A stretch of DNA of 64,000 bases from Cytidiella melzeri. Taxonomy: Eukaryota; Basidiomycota; Agaricomycetes; Polyporales; Irpicaceae. The DNA lies in NCBI GenBank assembly GCA_022592445.1, contig JABYQR010000172.1, positions 1 through 64,000 on the forward strand, written 5' to 3'. The position numbers and the translations under genes were made by a program. Shown in pieces: positions 52,720 through 63,800 of the stretch (its first letter is position 1; the number at the start of each line of letters is the position of its first letter). Below the pieces are notes generated by a model that worked only from the letters and a program-made list of their open reading frames with translations, was not told where the DNA came from and searched no databases.

Positions 52720-54987
52720 ATGAGCAAATCCCTCAATGAGATCTATGCCTGTCTACGCCCATATCCTCACCTTCTCGAAGACCTCTCTCTGCCTGCCATG
52801 GTCCAGTTCATCAACTGTACTGCAGCACTCCGACGAGACATTCTACTTACGCAGTCTGTCAAGCACCCACCGCAGCAAGCTCCCAGGTTTCTTCCCTGGT
52901 CCATTATATGTTTCCTCAAGGACATGCTGGGACTGTCTGAGATGCATGTACAAGACTGTTGGGCAGCACTGAAGAATGTCATCTGGCAAGGAGATGTATC
53001 GACAGGACTAGGTGTAGACTCCTTGAGCATATTCATGACGTTTGGACATCGCTATGGTTTGAGTAAGTCCAAGCAGTGATATCTGCTTGCCTGTACATTA
53101 AGTTACCCTCTAGCGTTACACACATTCTATCCACCAAACTCTACCTGTATTGCCACATCGTGCAAAAAGATAGGAGCGACATTGACTGGGGCGAAGCGAC
53201 ACTCTGTCTTACTTCACACACTTGATAAAGGCTCAGTACCAGCAACTGCTGTACAGCTACGCTGCTCTTGTATGTCTCTTACAGCCTCTGTGAAAAATGC
53301 TCCAGCATATCTGATGATCTGGATTCTTTCAGACTGTCGGACCTCCTATCACTACAACTACTATGTTTCTAACGGTCGCCGTGTCTTTTACGCAGGTGTC
53401 CCTGCCATTCTTCAAGTATCTGCACATCGATTTGTTGAGGCCAGGTTAATTGATATGTGGATTAACTCATCGCTCATTTCTGGGTAAGCCATTTCTTCAG
53501 CCTTGTATTCGTCATGACTTCCACCACTAACAACCAACAGAATGGCAGCTAGTAGCTCCGCAAAGTTATACAACATGACCTTAGCTGAGGTTTCTCGCGG
53601 CATTGCTGAAGTTCCTGCGTTCAGTCCGTTTCTCCATACAAATGAGATATCCGACTCATTTGTGCTGCTGTGTCTCCTTCAAAACTCTCAAAAATATTCC
53701 ACTGTTCTGGACGTCCCACACCATGGCTTGCACGAGGGCCGATTTAAGCAGGCGATGGAAGAGCGCAACTTGCGTGTACAGCGCGAAGGTCATCCAGAGG
53801 CCTACCATCATTGCTCCAAGTGTACTCGCTTCTACGACACCCGGAAATCCACAGGAGAGGGGTCATTGGGTAAGTCAGCACTCCAAGATGTCTCACATAC
53901 TGTTCTCAATTCTGTTCATCTGCAGCAAAGGTATCCGCTGTGGTTATTGACGGCATAACCATTGGTCACCCATGCTGCTCGGTGCATAACTGCCACATTC
54001 CACTCGCTAGTCAACGCCACCGCTTTTGTCCAACTCATGCAGCCCGGAATCAAATATGCGCCATTACAAGCTGTGATTCTCCAGTGACTCCGGGTAGCCG
54101 CGTATGCCAGAATCCCAGCCATGTCAATATTCAACGCCGTCATGTCGAGCGTGGGCAGGCACGCTTCCAGCTTCAGCATCGCTTGCAGCAGGCACGTGCG
54201 ACCATGCCTGACTCAATGCCTGGCGATGTTGATGCTTCCTTGGACATTGGCGAAGAAGACTTTGATCTCGATGGTCAAGGACATGTTGTGCCGGAAGAAG
54301 CAGGTCCGCCAGTATGCCCTAGCAAGCCGTCTGCCGGGAACAAACGTGTTCGCGCGCAGTTTGGCCGCAAGCGTACTCACAATGAGCAGGTAAGTGACTC
54401 TAATTCCTACACAGTATTGCAAGCTTGCTCACAATAAGCAGATAATTGTTGCACCCTGTGGAGTAATTATTGCACGAACAACATTTTACGGAGCCGAAGC
54501 AGTGTCATCAGTCGCTGTCAGTATATGTTTTTGCAACTACAATGTGTGAGCTGCTTGCTAACCGTAGCCTTAGAAATTTGTCAAGCAGGTGTACCGAAAA
54601 GCGCCTCGCCCCGAACATATCATCTTTGACAACAACTGTAGCCTTGCAAAGGTGGTGAAGGGTGATCCTTTCTTTCAAGACATTGGACTTTCAGTCGACG
54701 TTTTTCACTTCTCCTGCAAGCACAGCATTACAGCTACATTCTGTCAAGAACATTGCAACCCTCGTGCCTATCAGGAGCTGGTGAGTGAGGGAGGAGGCTG
54801 GTTCTTCAACTCCTCTATTGCAGAGCAAACCAACGTCTGGCTCGGCGGGTTCCACTCAATTTGTCGGGAGATGCATGTAGTCAAGTACAATTTTTTTCTC
54901 GATGAGATGATCATGCGTAGAAACAAGCTGACATTCGCAAAGCTTGAAGCGGATGGTCATGAGCCTAGCTACTGGAAGGACATGTAA
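52720..54987 (+). CDS. CxC5/CxC6-type cysteine-cluster protein associated with KDZ transposases, 7 exons
   Basis: Exons 52720-53062, 53114-53269, 53333-53483, 53541-53869, 53926-54389, 54442-54516 and 54574-54987 give 1,932 nt and 643 aa with matching phases. A CxC5-like region (LHTFYPPNSTCIATSC, ATAVQLRCSYCRTSYHYNY, YYV, ILQVSAHRFVEARLIDMW) is followed by a CxC6-like region (VIDGITIGHPCCSVHNCHIP, HRFCPTHAARNQICAITSCD, VCQNPSH). The conserved C-terminal half (FDNNCSLAKVVKGDPFF, DVFHFSCKHS, FCQEHCNPRAY, FNSSIAEQTNVW) looks like a degraded nuclease-fold or transposase-companion domain. These zinc-binding proteins are expanded in mushrooms and often lie beside KDZ transposons; their function is not established. 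No KDZ transposase is in the window. Confidence 0.88.
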
Positions 54988-55135
54988 CATCATCTTCAAT
55001 GAAGACTTCGACTGACTGGTGAATTGTATTGTTCTACTGTCTCCACTACCACAAAATCATTCGAGGTATTGCAAAGATGCCGGTACTGTGATTAGCGTAA
55101 AAATGAGCTACCATGAGGAGCATCAGCTAGTGAAC
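54988..55135. other. short spacer between convergent genes
   Basis: About 150 bp between the CxC gene (+) and the following minus-strand frame; it presumably holds both 3' ends. Confidence 0.4.
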
Positions 55136-55786
55136 CTATTTCGTGACTTCGAACGTCCATGGATAAAACAAACTTGATCCTGGCACTAACACGAGCCAAG
55201 GAACCAAAAAGTTCTCAACCAACGTCCACCATAGCCAGTAGTATAGTAGAGACAAGACGACTGTCAAGGCAGTAAAGGTTCGCGTTACTGGTGGTATAGA
55301 GGCAGTAAAGGTTCGTGTGACTGGTGGTGTAGAACCTTCAGAATCAGAAGAGGAGAGAGGTTCTGCGTCGGCCTGAGCGTTTAGACTATCCAGAAGGGAA
55401 CGATTAATGTACTCTTCGTCGGCGTGCGGGACGCGACGCGTGAGATTGCTTGGTGTGGGAGTGTGTTTGAAGTGTGAGGCGATGCAATGAGAGACGGCGA
55501 GAGGATAAACGAGGCGAGCCAACGATGATGTGGTCGACAACAAGGACAACGTCGGTGACAGCGAGGAGAGGGACGCGCTCGCGAACACCGGAGTCAGCGT
55601 TCCCCCCCGCGAGGAAAAATCGAAGGCAACTCCGAGGATGGGATCGTGCAACGCCCTCACGCGTTTTGGCACGTTTTGGCCTGTGGAATCCCGAGCCCAC
55701 AGTGGGAACACCCTGGTTTCAACGTCGTAGACCTGTGGAATCCCGTCTGGACCGTGCCTGTGTTGGAACAAGCAAGGGTCCAACAT
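55136..55786 (-). CDS. putative membrane protein, C-terminal transmembrane segment
   Basis: An intronless 216-aa frame from ATG 55786 (MLDPCLFQHRHGPDGIPQVY). Features: a Ser/Leu-rich middle (LTPVFASASLSSLSPTLSLL), an acidic segment (SSSDSEG), two tandem copies of PPVTRTFTA, and a strongly hydrophobic aromatic stretch near the end (LTVVLSLLYYWLWW and NFLVPWLVLVPG) that could cross a membrane once or twice. No family was recognised. The start and length are those of the longest ATG frame; support is moderate. Confidence 0.45.
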   Translation of the reverse strand: MLDPCLFQHRHGPDGIPQVYDVETRVFPLWARDSTGQNVPKRVRALHDPILGVAFDFSSRGGTLTPVFASASLSSLSPTLSLLSTTSSLARLVYPLAVSHCIASHFKHTPTPSNLTRRVPHADEEYINRSLLDSLNAQADAEPLSSSDSEGSTPPVTRTFTASIPPVTRTFTALTVVLSLLYYWLWWTLVENFLVPWLVLVPGSSLFYPWTFEVTK

Positions 55787-56272
55787 GTGAGCGGAAATGA
55801 GGTGGACGTCTGAGCACTCACACTAAACAATGTGTCGTTCCCCGCCCTCCCGTCGTGTCACTCTGTCGTTGTACGTATATGCTGATGTTTCGTTAGCCAT
55901 GCGGTGAATAGTATGATGAAAGCCAGAATATCGCCATGGAGTCGTGATGAGCCCAATATCGCGGACGATGACTCCATGTGATATGAGGGGATTTGGTGCG
56001 TTTGAGCACAGTGGGTCAGCTGGCTGCCTATAAGTTGATGCAGGTGCTCGGAATCAAACAGTAGCAAACAATCAACGACACGTGTACGATAGAAATAAAA
56101 AATACAGTATGAGGAGCGACAGGATGCCAAAAAAACAGTAAAACGAGATATATACCGGTGGAAACTGACTATGCAAGGAAAGGACTGTGGCACTTGAACG
56201 GGTGGAAAACTGACAGTGTCGGGAAAGGAGGAAGGTAGGTAGCGCTTGAATGGACGGAGAATAACCTGTCTA
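55787..56272. other. intergenic, no gene seen
   Basis: Upstream of the membrane protein and downstream of the next minus-strand gene. An overlapping frame on the same strand reaching 55858 is a shadow of the 56273-57149 gene. Confidence 0.4.
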
Positions 56273-57149
56273 TTAATAGAGGTCAAGAGAGGCCTTGCGC
56301 TTGAGAATCTTCTGCGCGTTGCGCGTAGTGAGCTCGTTCGAGATTGATTTCTTCCTGACATCTCGGGAGAAATTCTTCCATAAGCTGGCGTCAACGTAGC
56401 CAGCAAAGAGTGCCTTGTCAAGGTCTGACGGGTGCGTTTGGCGAATTTTCTTGAAACGAGACTGGACATCGTAGAACGTCGAGGAGGAGAACTGCGAAGC
56501 CCTGGGGAAGAACCGTTCAAACACCTGCTTTACGGTTACCTTTGATGTCCCGTTAGCTTTCCCAGTTGCGATCCGATTCTCTTCTGTGCTCATGGTGAAG
56601 CACGAGTCCAGCGTACAGACATGAAAATCCTCCGGCCAGCGAAGACGGGGAGAGTTTGTTGAGCTGCGGCTGGGAATGGAGAGAACATCCTCATTGTCTG
56701 GGTCAACAGGAGCTTTGCGGCGCGCCTTTGCCTGCGGCTCCGGAGAAGTCGACGAGATGTAAATTGGAGTAGGGTACTTGTTGTGCTTCTTTCTCATTGG
56801 CGAAGGTGTCCCAACAGTTCCATGTCCAGATTTAGGACTGGTTGCACTACGGGCTCGCTTGCGGGTTGGCAGATCATCAGCGTCAGACTCTTCCAAGTCA
56901 TCACTACTAGAGACGGAAGATGTAAGCTCCCTGAAGATAGAACGTGGTGGGGCAAGTTTGTTAGGAACAGGGCGTGGCTTAGGCCTGGGTTTTGGCGGAC
57001 TCAGAGAGGAGGTTTTGCGATTCTTGACCTGGATAGCTCGGGCAGCTTCCAAACGGAGCTACTAGCAAACAAAAGGTATTACTATTGCGTTAGCGGTAGG
57101 TGGTAGTAATGTTTTGTATATAAAAGGGAATTACCTGCGAACGAAACAT
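56273..57149 (-). CDS. probable nuclear protein of unknown function, two exons
   Basis: Exon 1 is 57135-57149 (MFRSQ) and exon 2 is 56273-57058. The intron 57059-57134 has CTAAC and an acceptor giving MFRSQLRLEAARAI in phase; total 266 aa. The N-terminal half is disordered and basic (PPKPRPKPRPVPNKLAPP), with a Ser/Asp-rich acidic patch and an NLS-like RKRAR. The C-terminal half is conserved-looking and helical (VTVKQVFERFFPRASQFSSS, FYDVQSRFKKIRQTHPSDLD, SLWKNFSRDVRKKS). No named domain. Exon 1 is very short, so the start is less sure than the body. Confidence 0.6.
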
Positions 57150-57266
57150 TCCAAGAGGAAGCGGCAAGGACGGCGAACAATGATAGTGAGACAGGAGTGA
57201 TGAAAGCGAAAAGGCGAGGCGAATGACGTCAGCCTGACCCGGATGTCATCTACCATCTACGACGTG

Positions 57267-59040
57267 CATCTCCCATCAATCACGCGCGGATTATCTCCGG
57301 CAACGTCCCCGCTCCCGCGCTCGCTGTCTACAACGATGAGCGCTGTATAGTATAATTCCATGGCTTCCCCTTTGATTCACTTAGTTCTTTTTGGCTATAT
57401 ATGGTAATAGAGTGTGTAGAATACGATTATGAAGTCCGATTTAATAATTACTTGATAGATCTCTCACTGTAGCCAGATCTGTAGTGGCCACAGGGGTGTC
57501 TGGCCCTCTGTATATACATGTACTGTTCCTAACATCTAGTGGCTTTGTTAAATTAATCTTGGATACATATTCGAAGAATTGGTGAAGAAACCATGTTATT
57601 TCAGACAAAGGAGAAGGTGCTATGCATTGAACATGGTGGAGAGTAGAGATGGGTGGCCACACATGGGATCATCTTGTACAATAAATTGCACACATAATAG
57701 AAAGTGTTTTCCCATGTATATAGACGTAAAATAATGTGCCCGATTGGCGGAATAGCGGCTGGGCCAATTGTAGTGCACCTGCTCCCCTCCTGCCTCCCAA
57801 AAGGTACAAAGCGCCATCCCACTGTGTAACCATTGAGCGCGGGCTTGGCGCACCTATTCAGTCGTTTAGAGCACCCTAAAAAGCAATAGTACAAGGTATC
57901 AAATCCCCCCCGCCGTTAATTCTGACACTTCTAAGATGCTACAAAGGTGAGAAAAGGCGAAATTGACATGCTCCCAAGCACATATCTGCCTGTGGAGGTC
58001 CCTACAGGCTGGGGGACTGTAAAATTCATTCAGTATAATGTTTAACATACATGATTCAGTATGTACAGTATTTTATTTGAAGGGGATTGAAGCCCTACAG
58101 CCCCAGATACATGAAAAAGCCGTCAGGAACACCAGGATGTGCAAGGACCCGGCACAAAGCTTCATGAAACCAGCTGTGCTCTCGGGTCATTTTCATGTAT
58201 CTGGGGCTGTAGGGCTTCAATCCCCTTCAAATAAAATACTGTACATACTGAATCATGTATGTTAAACATTATACTGAATGAATTTTACAGTCCCCCAGCC
58301 TGTAGGGACCTCCACAGGCAGATATGTGCTTGGGAGCATGTCAATTTCGCCTTTTCTCACCTTTGTAGCATCTTAGAAGTGTCAGAATTAACGGCGGGGG
58401 GGATTTGATACCTTGTACTATTGCTTTTTAGGGTGCTCTAAACGACTGAATAGGTGCGCCAAGCCCGCGCTCAATGGTTACACAGTGGGATGGCGCTTTG
58501 TACCTTTTGGGAGGCAGGAGGGGAGCAGGTGCACTACAATTGGCCCAGCCGCTATTCCGCCAATCGGGCACATTATTTTACGTCTATATACATGGGAAAA
58601 CACTTTCTATTATGTGTGCAATTTATTGTACAAGATGATCCCATGTGTGGCCACCCATCTCTACTCTCCACCATGTTCAATGCATAGCACCTTCTCCTTT
58701 GTCTGAAATAACATGGTTTCTTCACCAATTCTTCGAATATGTATCCAAGATTAATTTAACAAAGCCACTAGATGTTAGGAACAGTACATGTATATACAGA
58801 GGGCCAGACACCCCTGTGGCCACTACAGATCTGGCTACAGTGAGAGATCTATCAAGTAATTATTAAATCGGACTTCATAATCGTATTCTACACACTCTAT
58901 TACCATATATAGCCAAAAAGAACTAAGTGAATCAAAGGGGAAGCCATGGAATTATACTATACAGCGCTCATCGTTGTAGACAGCGAGCGCGGGAGCGGGG
59001 ACGTTGCCGGAGATAATCCGCGCGTGATTGATGGGAGATG
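57267..59040. repeat. giant inverted repeat: two 851-bp arms and a 72-bp loop
   Basis: 57267-58117 and 58190-59040 are reverse complements around position 58153.5, with the loop 58118-58189. Sequence spot-checked at both ends, the middle and the loop edges matches base for base, and mirrored open frames in the arms are identical. Outer ends read CATCTCCCATCAATCACG and its complement. No target-site duplication is evident. The arms contain no convincing gene. Such a structure would fold into a long hairpin; it may be a foldback element, a palindromic duplication or an assembly artefact. Confidence 0.9.
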
Positions 59041-59104
59041 ATGGTGAGCGCGAGCGCGGGAGCACGATGGCCAGGGACCGATGATGTTAGATATTTGAGT
59101 TGAT

Positions 59105-60210
59105 TCATGAAATGTGGAAGAATGTTTGAAAGCCGTGTGTTACCATAAAGGGATGAAAAATTGCTGCCACTGGCGGCGATCGTAATAGTAATACTATTAG
59201 TTTGTAATATATAGCCAAACGATCCTTCTTCTCTTGAGCGCGAACAAACTCGCGGTCACCAGCAAGATTCTTGCTCATGTGGACCAGATCCTTCCCAGAG
59301 TTAGCCAGCAACATTTTCCGATCCAAGTCCTGCATATTCTCAGGCTCAAGATAGCACGCAGCGAAGAGGAGGTGGTCATGGGCCTTCAGCATGAGACAAT
59401 GATTTTCTGCTACCTGCCGCCAGTCTTGATGTTGGGAGTCATATACCTGAAAGCGTGTGACACGTCCTTCCAGAGCCTTGTCATCCAGCAGGCCAAGCTC
59501 GACCAAACAATCGCGGGTGCAGGCAAAGACCGGAAAGGTGTACCCTTCCTGAACAATGTGCGTGCGCGGCTTTGCGTCGTTCTAGGCTCCCATCCGTTGC
59601 AGTCAGCAGAGGAATGCGAAGATGCCAGTATTGTATTACTTACCGATTTCCATACGGTGATGGTGACCTGATTCTCAATTTGCGTCTGCCTCTTCAGCTT
59701 CTCTGCCAGTATCTCGCGTTTTCTCGCTGCAAGGGCCTGATCGGTGTCGTGCTGTACTGTGAAAACCTCCTTCATTTGCGTGGCATGGCGGGGCTGACTG
59801 GGGCCGGGGGTTGCATTGCGTACCTGGCCTCGTGTTGCTCGAACAGGAGCAGGAAGACTGGGCGCAGCCACTGGCACAGAGCCAGTGACACCAGCAGTGA
59901 AGGGGGTAGGATCGAGAGACGGAGTCGCAGGCGTTAGAGATGGTGCAGTAGGTAGGGTATCAAAGACAAGCGGGCTATCAACAACTTCCAGAGTGGAAGA
60001 CTGGTGAGGCTGAGAGGTAGGCGGATCAGGAGCGTGGACTGTAGCAGGAGAACGAGATGTCCTAATGGAAGAGCTATGGCCGTTCGCAGTACACCCACCA
60101 GCTTTGGTGCAGTGGTCCAGACACATTCGGCGCTCGCAGTTCCGATTTACGCGCTTCTTGCTGCAATCTTGAGCAGCGCATACAGATTGGTTCTTTGGTA
60201 GCGAGGGCAT
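59105..60210 (-). CDS. basidiomycete Cys-cluster protein, two exons
   Basis: Exon 1 is 59644-60210 and exon 2 is 59105-59581. The intron 59582-59643 (62 nt) restores VTITVWKS/NDAKPRTHIVQEG; 347 aa. ATG 60210 is the first ATG in frame. The N-terminus is a compact metal-binding-like cluster (Cys 11, 16, 25, 30, 34, 40 with His 33 and 45; CERRMCLDHCTKAGGC). A long Pro/Ser/Thr linker and a charged helix (LAARKREILAEKLKRQTQIE) follow, and then a C-terminal domain (YTFPVFACTRDCLVELGLLD, FQVYDSQHQDW) known to me from many uncharacterised Agaricomycete proteins that combine exactly these two modules. Function unknown. The last 30 residues may extend past the natural end. Confidence 0.65.
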
Positions 60211-60852
60211 TGAAACAGAAGTACGCAGAGGAGTGGAGGCGGCCAACGCAGGAGTGGATAAAGGTGGTAGAGATGCCCACCTAAATCGAGAGCTGTCGTG
60301 GTTATAGCACTATGCCGCTCGATTAACATGAGGGCGCCATCATATTGAAGAACATACCACTGTATAGTACCGGCCTCGATTCTCTGGCTTTTCTCGCCCG
60401 GCGCAGATTTGTGGAACCAGTGGGTTCTTACAAAGTCTATCGGAGCACACTCGAGCGTTGGGAAAAATTTGCACCTCTGAGGTATCGCTCATGCAGAGAA
60501 TTGAGGTTATTCAAGAGTACAAAAGTGGGGGTAGTGGTGGTCGAAGAATAAAAGAGGCAATGTCAAACTCGCCAGAACTCGACGTCTCACATAGATGCTC
60601 ATACGACGAGGGACAATGACGCAAGAGGAGAGAGGCGTGACAGGCGGTCACACACTCCTTCCTAATTTGGCAGACTCTCCATTGGTCGGACTCTCCATTG
60701 GCCGGAAATTCCAAATTCGGAACATTCTGTACATTCGCGTCTCACCACGCGTCACTCGACACTTGCCTCCGCACTGCGACTTGGCCACGTCCAGCCACTC
60801 TACACAGACTTCCTCTCATTGTCGACCCGAGTACAACATATTACTATCTGCT
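60211..60852. other. intergenic, divergent promoters
   Basis: About 640 bp between the start of the Cys-cluster gene (-) and RFC1 (+). The short repeat TCTCCATTGG(T/C)CGGA occurs twice at about 60673-60705. No other feature. Confidence 0.5.
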
Positions 60853-63800
60853 ATGGCGCCGTCGGCAAAATTGAAAGCACCGTCGAAACCGGCTGGGAAG
60901 GATATCAGAGGATTCTTCAGCGGCGCAAACGCTACTAAACCGCCTACCTCCACGAAGCCAACTGTGTCTACCGTAGGCATTGTTTGGATTTCCCAAGAGA
61001 AGGTTTTTGACTGACGTGCACTGTTAGAACGGAGCTGCGCGGACAAAGGCCATCGAAATTAGTGAGTTCGTCTTCCGTGAGTCCGTGCGTCCCACTGACG
61101 AACGACCTTACTAATTAAGGTGACGATGATGTCCGGTAAGTACGGTAGTACATTCGGGAAAAGACTATACTTGAAACAATGTGTAGACCTGCTGTACCGT
61201 CAGGTTCAAGGTAAGCTCGTCTTATGGGTGTTGAACGACGTACTGACCGTCTTGTTAGGGCCAAACCCCATGGGTCTCCTATAGTGAGTGGGAAAGCCCT
61301 TCGCGGAGTTGCGTAGCTAAGCCCGTGGAGATAGAGGCCCAAAACAGAGCGTGTTATGGACGTTGATGAGGATGAGGAGCCCGTCAAACCTTCAATGAAG
61401 CGCAAGAAACCATCGGCCCTTCTTTCCAGCGACGACGAGGATGAGCCCAGAGTCGAGCCCCCAAGGAAAAAAACAGCAGTTGCCTCTCCGAAGAAGAATA
61501 GTAATTACTCTGCGTCAGTCGCGAAAGCATCCACGAAAGCGGCCTCTGCTCGTAAACCTGCTCCTAAGAAGTCTAAAGATATGGAGTTTATTGCACCGAG
61601 TGACTCGGAGGACGAGGCCGACTATTCAATGCCGAGGGGAAAAGACAAAGCTAATGGAAAGAAACCACCGGCGAAAGGGGAGAGTAAGAAGCAGGCTGCT
61701 GCGAAGAAGGTCGACGACAACACAATAGATGGCGCAAAAGGCAGCAGTGCTGATAAACCCAAGCCCAAGGTCAAGTATGTACCGCAGCCGCGACTCTGAT
61801 TTGATTTCATCTAACTTGCGTATCTTAGCTGGGCAGCGAAAGCTGCTAGGCTGGCTGCCGGTCCTGCAGCTCCTGGCTCGAAGCAAGTACCTGACGCTGC
61901 AGATCCCAATTGTCTCGCGGGTCTTTCGTTTGTATTCACTGGCGAACTCACCGCCTTCTCACGCGAAGAAGCAGTCGATCTAGCGAAGCGGTTTGGCGGG
62001 TGAGTTAAGCTCATCGCACCTTATGACTATATTACTTATGGCCCGATAGTCGTGTCGTGTCTCAACCTTCATCGAAAACATCCTACGTTGTGTTAGGTAC
62101 GGATGCGGGTCCTAGCAAGCTGGCAGCTATCAAGAAACATGGCCTCCAAACTCTCGACGAAGATGGGTTCCTCAACCTGATCGCCACTCGAACCCCTGAC
62201 GTCAACGACGATAAACTAAAGAAGAAGATAGCAAAGGAACAAGATGCTATAAGACAGGCAGCTCATGAGATGGAAAGAAGAGAGAAGAAGGCCGCCAAAT
62301 CAGAAGCCACGTAGGTGTAATTTTTGTCTACTCTCGCTCTTGCTAACAGCAGCGCAGTTCTACTTCTCCAGCAAATCAATTATGGACGGATCGGTACGCA
62401 CCTCGCACGCTCAAGGAAATTTGTGGAAATAAGGGACAGGTAGAGAAGCTCCAGATGTGGCTGCATGACTGGTAAACATGGGTTTGGGAGGTTTCTATTG
62501 ATGCTAACAACTGAACGCTCTTTCCTCTAGGTCTGATAGTCTGAAATGCGGATTCAAAAAACCTGGCAAGAATGCCATGAACACGTCGCGCGCTGTTTTG
62601 ATCACAGGGCCTCCTGGAATTGGCAAGACGACGAGCGCTCATCTCGTCGCCAAGTTAGAAGGTTACACTCCTATCGAACTCAATGCAAGCGATGCGAGGA
62701 GCAAGAAGCTTGTCGAGGTGAGAAACTAGCCGTAAGAGAAAGTTTCGTCTTACATGATGCCTGCAGAACAGTACAAATATTTCCAATACTTCCCTAGACG
62801 GATGGATGGGTGGAAGCGAGGTCAGTTCGCCGCTGTCTTTATCGACACTGCTAATATAGTGCTCGTAGCAAACAAATGTGGCGGGAGTCACTATCACAAA
62901 CAAGTCATGCCTCATCATGGATGAAGTTGATGGCATGTCTGCGGGTGACCGAGGCGGAGTAGGGGCTCTAGTCGCGCTGATCAAGAAGACCAAGGTAGTT
63001 CTTGCCAACGATGGATTCTAGCATTCCGCTCAACCCATATAGATTCCCATAATCTGTATTGCCAATGACAAGGGTGCGCTCAAGTTGAAACCCCTAATCT
63101 CCCATACGTTCAATCTGACATACAAGAGGCGCGTTCCGTCCATGTGCTTCATGTCGTTGCTGCTGACCGATCTCGTAGGCCTGAGGCGAACGCCATTCGC
63201 TCTAGGCTTCTCTCTGTCGCTTTCAAGTAAGGTCAAATCACTATCTCTGAGCAATATTTATCTGACAAAACTTCCAGGGAGAAGATGAAGATTCCAGCTA
63301 ACGTCGTAGACCAACTAGTTCTTGGCTCGCAATCGGACATCCGACAGGTTTTGAATATGCTATCGACATGGAAGCTGTCTAGCGACACGATGGATTTCGA
63401 CGAGGGAAAATCACTGTAGGTTACAAAATACTTGTGATTTGTGAAGTGACTCAGTATGATTTCAACAGGGCCAAAATGAACGAGAAGTACACTGTTATGA
63501 CGCCTTTCGATGTAACACACAAAATGCTTGGCCCGTACCTCTTCTCTGCCACCTCGCGGGATACGCTTGCAGACAAGATGGAGCTGTACTTTCACGATCC
63601 ATCGTTCATGCCACTCTTCATGCAGGTAATGTGTTCTTTTTCGTAATAGCGGGAATCGAGCTGATATGTTCGTGTAGGAGAATTACCTGAAGACTACACC
63701 AGCCCGACTGAAGAATGATTCTGGGCCCGAGAGAGAACTGAGGCATCTCGAGTTGATGGATAAAGCAGCTTCTTCGATATCCGACGGCGACCTCGTCGAT

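Noticed and set aside
57441..58866. Mirrored frames of 73, 77 and 97 codons in the palindrome arms
   Set aside because: They are identical because the arms are identical, the longest lacks an ATG start, and none has protein-like features.
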